Assembly: GCF_033439725.1 (NCBI RefSeq)
Contig: NW_026944388.1
Coordinates: forward strand, 806,001-870,000
Direction: 5' to 3'
DNA length: 64,000 nt
From: Neurospora tetraspora
Taxonomy: Eukaryota > Ascomycota > Sordariomycetes > Sordariales > Sordariaceae
Within the stretch, counting starts at the first letter, position 1. Every line of letters starts with the position of its first letter. This document shows, one piece after another, positions 57,647 to 64,000 of this stretch. The notes under the pieces are model-generated. The model was not told the DNA's origin, did no database searches, and was given only the letters and a program-made list of their open reading frames with translations. The position numbers were made by a program, and so were the translations under genes.

Positions 57647-60600
57647 GTCTTTTGGGTTTTAGATTTTTTTGGTCTTTTTCTCATCAGGGCCTGTTTGTTG
57701 GCTTTTTGTTTTGTTTTCTTGGTTGTTGGGTTTTGAGGATCGTGCTGTGCTTTTTTTTTTTTTTTTTTTTTGGGTTGGTGGTTTGAAGGTGTTGGAGATG
57801 CCCTGAGAAAGGAGATATCATCAGATTGGATCTGTCAGATGGAGTGAGTGGATTCAGCTGCCCTGGGTTCAGATGAACTGCACTGTACCGCTTCCTGAGT
57901 TTTGCAAATGTCCTAGAAGCCCCTGATTACTCGGCATCTCTGGAAAGTGAATGAAATATCAGTCTAGTTTGACTTCGTATGCGCTGCGCTCACTGCATAT
58001 GGCTTGAGGCTTTTGGTTTTTACAATGTGGCTTGCGGAGTTACTTATTCTCCGTTTTTGCATATCGACGTATCGACATGATGTAGGTCGCCGGTTGCCGC
58101 CGCCATGATTCCATTGCCTATCTACCTTACCTATCCAACCATTCGTTTCTAATCTAGGCTCTTTCTTCACTTCCAACTCACTCAAACTATCGGGAGTAAT
58201 TGTCAAGGTGAGGAGAAAATGATGGTTTGATAATGTTGTGTCAGATCCACCCACTACCCACTCGATTTTGATAGCTCGCAGTACATACCATCTTCGGCCG
58301 GCTGTCAGTTACATGATGCAAGAAATGTGTTACTCTCAAGGAGGGAAGGGGAGATCGCTGCCGCGATCATATTTCGTGCATCCAGTAACAGCGAGAAAAA
58401 AATGACCCAAGTCAACTTGAAAGCTCGAAGTGGTTGCATAAAGATGAAGGCTGGTTGGTGCCTCAGGGCACGGAGGGTACGGAGCAACGAGCGAGCCGTT
58501 GACTGACTGGAACGGGTGGGCTTTGAACGAAAGGGGGATTGGAGGAGGGAGTGAAGAAAGAGTCCTCTTGGATTTTTATGATAGGTTTGTACACGTTGGT
58601 TTGACTGGATGAGAGTTGATGACAGCGTTGAGAGATGATTGGATCTTGAGTGTAAGTGGACAAAAGTCCAAAAGTCAGTTTGATGTACTCGCGCAGATGC
58701 GCAGATGCGTCGGTCCAAAGAGGGTTGCATATGCTGTGCTGTTGTGCGTGTGTGTGTGGATGGGTGGGGAGTACGTTCAGAACCTCACGTTTCAAAGGAC
58801 TGGGACTGGACTCGAGAGCTCTCAACCCGAATTCCGACTGTAGTTCTTGGATAGATAAGTGAAGTTGGTTTCACGGCGGGAAATGGTGCAATGCTTGCAT
58901 CCTTTTTCGTTGGGTCGAACGGCGAGCTACACTACACCAGGTTCGTGACTATTGACTATGTATGCAAGATTTGAGCATCACGAACCTTGTGGTCGGATTG
59001 TCATGGTGGTGTGAACTTGAGAAGCCTTTCATCACGGTTAGATGGGAAGCTTCTTCCGCGAGCCCTGGAATTTCGTACATATAGTGGTTGCATATGTACC
59101 CCGTGTCATTCACCCATGTTACATACCTTAGCTGCCCGGTGTGCATTAGGTGGTGGAGGCGGTGGATCATAGAGGTATCTTTCTTGCATGCCTAGGGTGG
59201 ATTTGGGCATCGTGACTTAAAACTCTCGATCTTCTGAGTGGTGTCTGCTGCTGTTGAGCTTCCTCGAAAGTAGACTGGGGGAGGAATTGAGTGGCAGTCT
59301 AGAAAGTGGCGACATTCCTGGGTAGTTTAGTTATATAGAAAGAGCGCATACCGCGGTGAATCGACTATGAAGACGAAGTTGTCGGCTATACAGTATTCGC
59401 ACGGGCGCAGAGTTAAAGAGGTTGCAGCTGAAAGGATCGAGCCTCTACACAGTATGCATATCGACATGGTGTAGTCATGAGAATGCATCGCGGCATCACT
59501 CGTCTGTCATGTAAACGGTAAAGACCTGTGCGGATGTAGAAGCGCGCTTAAGAACCGACTAGAGGTGCGTAACGCAAATCATCTCAAGTGTCCAAGTGAG
59601 GAAGTGTGGGGAGAAACCAAAGGGATGGAAGTGCAAGACACATTGTCTTGTCCGTTCCCCCGAACGGACCGAGTGACGAGCCGGAGGATGGCGGCGACAG
59701 CGGACCAAGAGTACGGGACTTGGTAGATAGCCCACGGTAAACCGTCTCACCGTCTTCCTGTGTGCCCAGACAAAGATGCAAAGGGAGTGACGGTCAAGAC
59801 CGATGATGTCACCTAATATCCGGGGCTTCACGCCTTTTGAGTGGTGAACGCTGGATGTTGGAGACAGAAAGTCAATCCGATCGCTTGGGCCTCCCTTGGA
59901 TTCTCATTCCACTTGGCAGGTACCGGTATGCCAAGTCCGATGTTGAAGCACTGGAACGGGCTGGACGGCGGAGCCTCCTGAACATCATGGCATTCCAGTT
60001 CGATGGCGGACTCTTAGGAGCAATCTCGATTCCGTTTGTCGAGTGGGAGAAAGTGGTGTTGAAAGTCGAAAGGTAGCACTGACGTCGCGTAGGCCCCCGC
60101 ACTTGGGCTTCGTTCATCCGCCTCTGATTGGTCAATGTTAGAGTGGATCACAAAATCGACGCGGAAGTTCGCGCCAAGACCAGTTAATTGAAGCTCTCAG
60201 ACGTGCCGGTGCACGTTCCAGTTGGGCAGTTATTCAAGAGCTGGAGAGGTCCAAGAGGGAGGTAGCGCCGGCGTCTTCCGGGCCTGGTGTCTTCAACCGG
60301 ACCCGAAGAAGCTGAATGGTCGACGATTTCCAAGTATCAAACGTACTGCTCGCAAGGTGAGCATGTATTTGACGCCAAAGGTTGGACGTTGACGCTGCGG
60401 CACGTTTGGTGTAGCCGTCGACGGTGGCTCGGTTCCGTGCGCATCGAGGTACCCGGCGTCGGTCGAGTCTCCGTGAAATATGAGATCTGAAATCTGACGG
60501 ATCTCGGAGGGGTGGAGGCGGGGACGGTAGGGCATTGAAGTATGAAGTGAATCTTTGTGGTTGAGCCCGTCGGGTAAAAGATAGGACAATACATTCCTGT

Positions 60601-62194
60601 AGAGAGAATGCGCGCCTATGAGGTTCAATGTTGGGCGTGAGCGGAAGTACCCGACTAGCGGACGTGCTCAAGCCTGCCCGACAGGTGCAGTACATGCCTG
60701 TCAACTCTAGCAAAATGCGCGTGCTGCTAGACTCCTGCACGAAAGAATGAGAAAGAAAAAGACAACGGCAGCTCATCGTTACATAACGTCCCCGCTATCA
60801 ATCATGGATCTATCATCCTTGTCTGATAGCCCAATCCGTGCAAGACATGTCTTTGACGACAAGAAGGTCACTATGAGGCAGTCTGTCCCGCTCTCTCAGT
60901 GTCGTCCACTTCAAGTTACAATGGGCTCTGCCACACCCTTGCATCATATTGGGACGGAGAGGATAAAGAGGTTGCGTCTTGTAAAACACAAGAGTGACGG
61001 AGACTGGTTGAAAGTGGAAGGAAGGACACTCCATTCTTTACCATTCATGAATTAAGGCCCATCAAGACCCATGGAGGCCCACCACTTTAACCCCCTGTCC
61101 ATGGCCAGCCCGCGGCCGTCCCCAGAGTCCAATCATGTGTCATCGTGCCCCTCCCTGCCTGGACTTGGCTGCGTTCTTGGAACAGCGGGTGTGAGCTGGC
61201 AGTCAGTGGCATCACTCACTTTCTCTCGGTTCTCTCTCGCCTGGAACCGTCGAGGTCTCTTTTTGAACCTGTCTCCATCTTCCACTTTTCTCTTCTTGAC
61301 GTCTCTCAACGTCCCCAAGGTAGACATCTTTATGTCTATACTCCCCTCATCTACAAACCACTTACACCACGGTCACCTTGACCATGATATATTTTATATA
61401 CAAACGAGCATTCTTATGAACCATCCTTGTATCCAGCTGAAGTTACTTCGGTTTTCGCCTAGCATCTTCACGGCCACAATCTGAAAGAAAGAAAATCCCA
61501 TTTCTTGGAGGCGACCGACTTGTGCCTGTTCTTCCCGCAACGACGATCCATGCGATAACCGTTTTGTCACCCCCGTCCCTTGCCAGCCAGGCTCAGAGAC
61601 CCAGAACGACTTCTGGCTTGGAACCCAAAAAGTGCCAGTCGCTGCCACCCAGTGCGAGTGCCAGTGACCCAGCCTGTCCCGTCACTGTCCACTGCGCCCA
61701 CACTGCTCTTTCACAGCCCAGCCAGCCAGTGCCAGTCCATCTGGCCAGTCATCTTGTACCTCCTCCTCCCTCCCAGTCCCGTCCTAGTGCTTCTTGTTCC
61801 ACTTCCTTTCCACTTTCCTACATCCAACTCCACGGACTAGCTTCCTTCTACCTCTATACTTCCACCTCAGGATCATCAACGACTTTTTACCTACCTACGA
61901 CATCGAAATAGGTCACCTCACAAACCGACACTCGTTCACCAATATTCAGTCGCAACATAGTGGCCCCAAGAACCACACGATTCGACTATCCCCCCGGTCC
62001 AGTTTCGAATTTCTCAGGCCCACTGCTTCGGCAAATCAGGCTGCGCATGACAGCAATATCACCATCACCAAACCACCAGTGTCCGCTGTGACGGAGCAGT
62101 GAGCATCGACTCGTTGTTTGCTACCTGTTCCTAAACCGGCCTCGATCCCTGGACTCTTTCTCCCGTTCCGGAACATCCCACACCCACAGTCGAC
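57647..62194. other. Gene-poor region and leader of the forkhead gene
   Basis: No protein gene is supported. Small features are a 21-T run at 57751-57771 and a hairpin with 8-bp arms (GTCCGTTC, 4-C loop) at 59650-59669. A short repeated phrase around CATATCGACATG occurs near 58060-58085 and 59455-59475. From about 61500 to 62194 the sequence is CT/CA-rich, matching a long 5' leader for the gene at 62195. Open frames such as 60747-61055 lack family features. Confidence 0.5.
57751..57771. repeat. Poly-T tract
   Basis: Twenty-one consecutive T, about 110 bases downstream of the 5S gene. Confidence 0.9.
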
Positions 62195-64000
62195 ATGATG
62201 GCAAAGCAAGCACGCTATGGGGCGGCCGAGCCGCTTCAAATCTACCAGGACGACTTGTATGACCAGACAACACCCGTTATCAGTCAGGCCCCGATGCCTC
62301 TCGCAGCAAAACCACCTCGTCGCCCTCTTCAGCCTGCCAACAGCAACAGCGTCATGCTTAAACCACCAAGTGCCATGGCGCCTCTGCAGAAATCACCCTT
62401 GAAGCCAGCAAACGCACGGATATCTGATTCTTCCTCTGCCCCGACCAAGCCCTCTCAGGCTCAGAAGAAGCTCAACAACGTACAGATGCCTCCACCTGGT
62501 ACTCTGGCCCCGTCAACCGATTCACTGCAGAAGAAACCCCCCATGTCCCGGTTCAAGACCGTTGCTCAGAAGCCTCCGGCGCAGGATCTCACCAACCTTC
62601 AGTTTGTAGATCAGAGCCCGCAAACGACCATCTTCCCAGCGCCGACTCAGTTCAGCCTACCTCTCGAGAACTTCTATCAGAAACCTTCCGGGAAACGAGT
62701 GCTGACTGATTCACCCACATCCGATAAGGAATCAAGGCCGGCGAAGAAACAGAATACTGGCGAGCCTATACCGATACCAGATCCCGGCTCGTTTCCTCCA
62801 ATAATAGACGATGGAACAAAACCTCATCACAGTTATGCAACGCTTATCGGGATGGCCATTCTACGCTCACCACAACGGCGCCTCACGCTATCTCAGATAT
62901 ACAAGTGGATCGCCGAGACCTTCACCTTCTACCAACTCTCAGATTCCGGGTGGCAGAACAGCATTCGACACAACCTCAGTCTGAACAAGCATTTCATCAA
63001 GCAGGAGCGACCAAAGGACGACCCGGGCAAGGGAAACTACTGGGCCATCGAACCGGGGGCTGAGCAGTTCTTCATGAAGGAGAAGCCGTCGAGAAAAGCG
63101 CCACCTTCGGCCGAGAACCTCCCAGTTATGTCTACACGCCTCGAGCCATCTCAGCCACTCGGAGTTCAACCACAAGGACCCAAATCTCAGTCATCCAAAC
63201 CTCAACCGCAGCTACTACAGGCACCACCACCACTACCTCAGCCACCTCAGGCACCCCTGCCAGAAGAACCTGTCCTACTACCGCAGCCCCCCACAACACA
63301 AGCTCAACTGGCCCCTCATCCGTCGTCATCACAGGCCACATTGATGCCTCTTCTTCCAGAGCTATCGTCAGACGCCACGATTCCCGCATCCGAGATCGGG
63401 TCGGTGGAGGATGTCACATATCAAGGGTTTGAGCATGGAGTTTCTAATGACTCCAACTTGTACTCGCCCCTTCCTGCAATTGTACAATCCTCGCCGCCAG
63501 TTCCCAAGCACATAGAGGCCCGGCACAGCACAACGCCTCCCCAACCGCGGACCAAAGGACGCCGCAAGAGATGGACCACCTCGATGGACGATAGTGGGTA
63601 TATTTCCTCGCTTGATTCTTCAATCTTGCGCCCTAGTCAGCATTCCAACCTGCTTCACTCTGCAGATCGTTCGCATCTCAGTACGGGTCGGGCGGAGGAG
63701 GAGATCGCTCGCCTTCGAACATCATCATACGATAGCCCATCAAAGGGCCGCTCGTACGGCTATGCTCCCCCTTCTTCTCCGCTACGTCAAGCTTCGGCCA
63801 CCCAGTCTGGCCAAATGCTTCCGCCTCTAACACCGGCAATGAAGCTCAAGGCACCACCTATGCCTCCACCATCGGTATCCCCTACTACCAACCTTCGCTT
63901 ACACCGCGAGAGCGTCCAGTCAATGGTTGACGCTACTTATCAACGTGTAGCCGCCTTGCTGCCTGAAGATGACTCCCTTCTACAACTTACACCCAACCCC
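62195..64000 (+). CDS. Forkhead transcription factor, Hcm1-like (3' end outside window)
   Basis: Open from ATG 62195 (second ATG directly after it) to the window edge, 602 codons with no intron, and continuing. The first 200 residues are Pro/Ser/Lys-rich and probably disordered, with a basic segment RPAKKQN. The forkhead winged-helix domain lies at about residues 209-300: [35 protein letters not shown], then the recognition helix [17 protein letters not shown], and wing sequence [16 protein letters not shown]. This block is closer to yeast Hcm1 than to Fkh1/2, and no FHA domain is visible upstream, which Fkh1/2 would have. The remainder is Pro/Gln/Ser-rich with a basic KGRRKRW motif that could be a nuclear signal. 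Hcm1 drives S-phase and spindle genes in yeast; a cell-cycle role here is inference. Confidence 0.92.
   Translation, partial: MMAKQARYGAAEPLQIYQDDLYDQTTPVISQAPMPLAAKPPRRPLQPANSNSVMLKPPSAMAPLQKSPLKPANARISDSSSAPTKPSQAQKKLNNVQMPPPGTLAPSTDSLQKKPPMSRFKTVAQKPPAQDLTNLQFVDQSPQTTIFPAPTQFSLPLENFYQKPSGKRVLTDSPTSDKESRPAKKQNTGEPIPIPDPGSFPPIIDDGTKPHHSYATLIGMAILRSPQRRLTLSQIYKWIAETFTFYQLSDSGWQNSIRHNLSLNKHFIKQERPKDDPGKGNYWAIEPGAEQFFMKEKPSRKAPPSAENLPVMSTRLEPSQPLGVQPQGPKSQSSKPQPQLLQAPPPLPQPPQAPLPEEPVLLPQPPTTQAQLAPHPSSSQATLMPLLPELSSDATIPASEIGSVEDVTYQGFEHGVSNDSNLYSPLPAIVQSSPPVPKHIEARHSTTPPQPRTKGRRKRWTTSMDDSGYISSLDSSILRPSQHSNLLHSADRSHLSTGRAEEEIARLRTSSYDSPSKGRSYGYAPPSSPLRQASATQSGQMLPPLTPAMKLKAPPMPPPSVSPTTNLRLHRESVQSMVDATYQRVAALLPEDDSLLQLTPNP

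Noticed and set aside
60747-61055. A 102-codon ATG-initiated plus-strand frame.
   Set aside because: It has no motif, no splice partner and no coding bias, and lies in a region of similar chance frames.

Overview
The window looks like a chromosomal segment from a filamentous ascomycete of the Sordariaceae (Neurospora/Sordaria type). The reasons are short introns with GTAAGT-like donors and CTAAC branch sites, long intergenic spaces, a single dispersed 5S rRNA gene with an upstream TATA element, proteins with Neurospora-style filamentous-fungal architectures, and one AT-rich transposon remnant whose core has a RIP-like dinucleotide pattern. The genus is inferred, because I could not search a database. 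The sequence is eukaryotic throughout and shows no operons, CRISPR arrays or bacterial features.

Layout. Positions 1-9236 hold no gene I can support. At 9237-9861 lies a TA-flanked, MITE-like DNA element with terminal inverted repeats of about 100 bp. Next come a C2H2 zinc-finger/fungal_trans transcription factor (12263-14867, +), a secreted GH16 glucanase/transglycosidase-like protein (16937-18176, +), a GH64 beta-1,3-glucanase without a signal peptide (20496-22013, +), a hydrophilic stress-type protein (23643-24960, +), an intron-containing tRNA-Ile(AAU) (25456-25553, -), an unrecognised helical protein (27345-28467, +) and a Puf3/Pumilio-type RNA-binding protein (30082-33037, -). An 8-kb stretch without a convincing gene follows. 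It is succeeded by a small single-pass membrane protein (41059-41610, +), the GPI ethanolamine-phosphate transferase GPI13/PIG-O (43106-46498, +), cobalamin-independent methionine synthase (47365-49818, -), the endocytic scaffold PAN1 (51851-56483, +), a 5S rRNA gene (57521-57639, +) and the start of an Hcm1-type forkhead regulator that runs off the right edge (62195 to beyond 64000, +).

The genes are mostly independent housekeeping and regulatory loci. Several concern the cell surface: GH16, GH64, GPI-anchor synthesis and PAN1 endocytosis. Others concern RNA or translation (Puf, tRNA-Ile, 5S rRNA) or transcription (C2H2 and forkhead factors). This thematic overlap is probably chance, and I infer no gene cluster. 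Splice models were derived by hand from donor, branch and acceptor signals, reading-frame continuity and protein-family fit. The most unusual structure is the 9.2-9.9 kb element: each of its inverted repeats contains its own perfect hairpin, and the two hairpin stems differ in sequence while still pairing.
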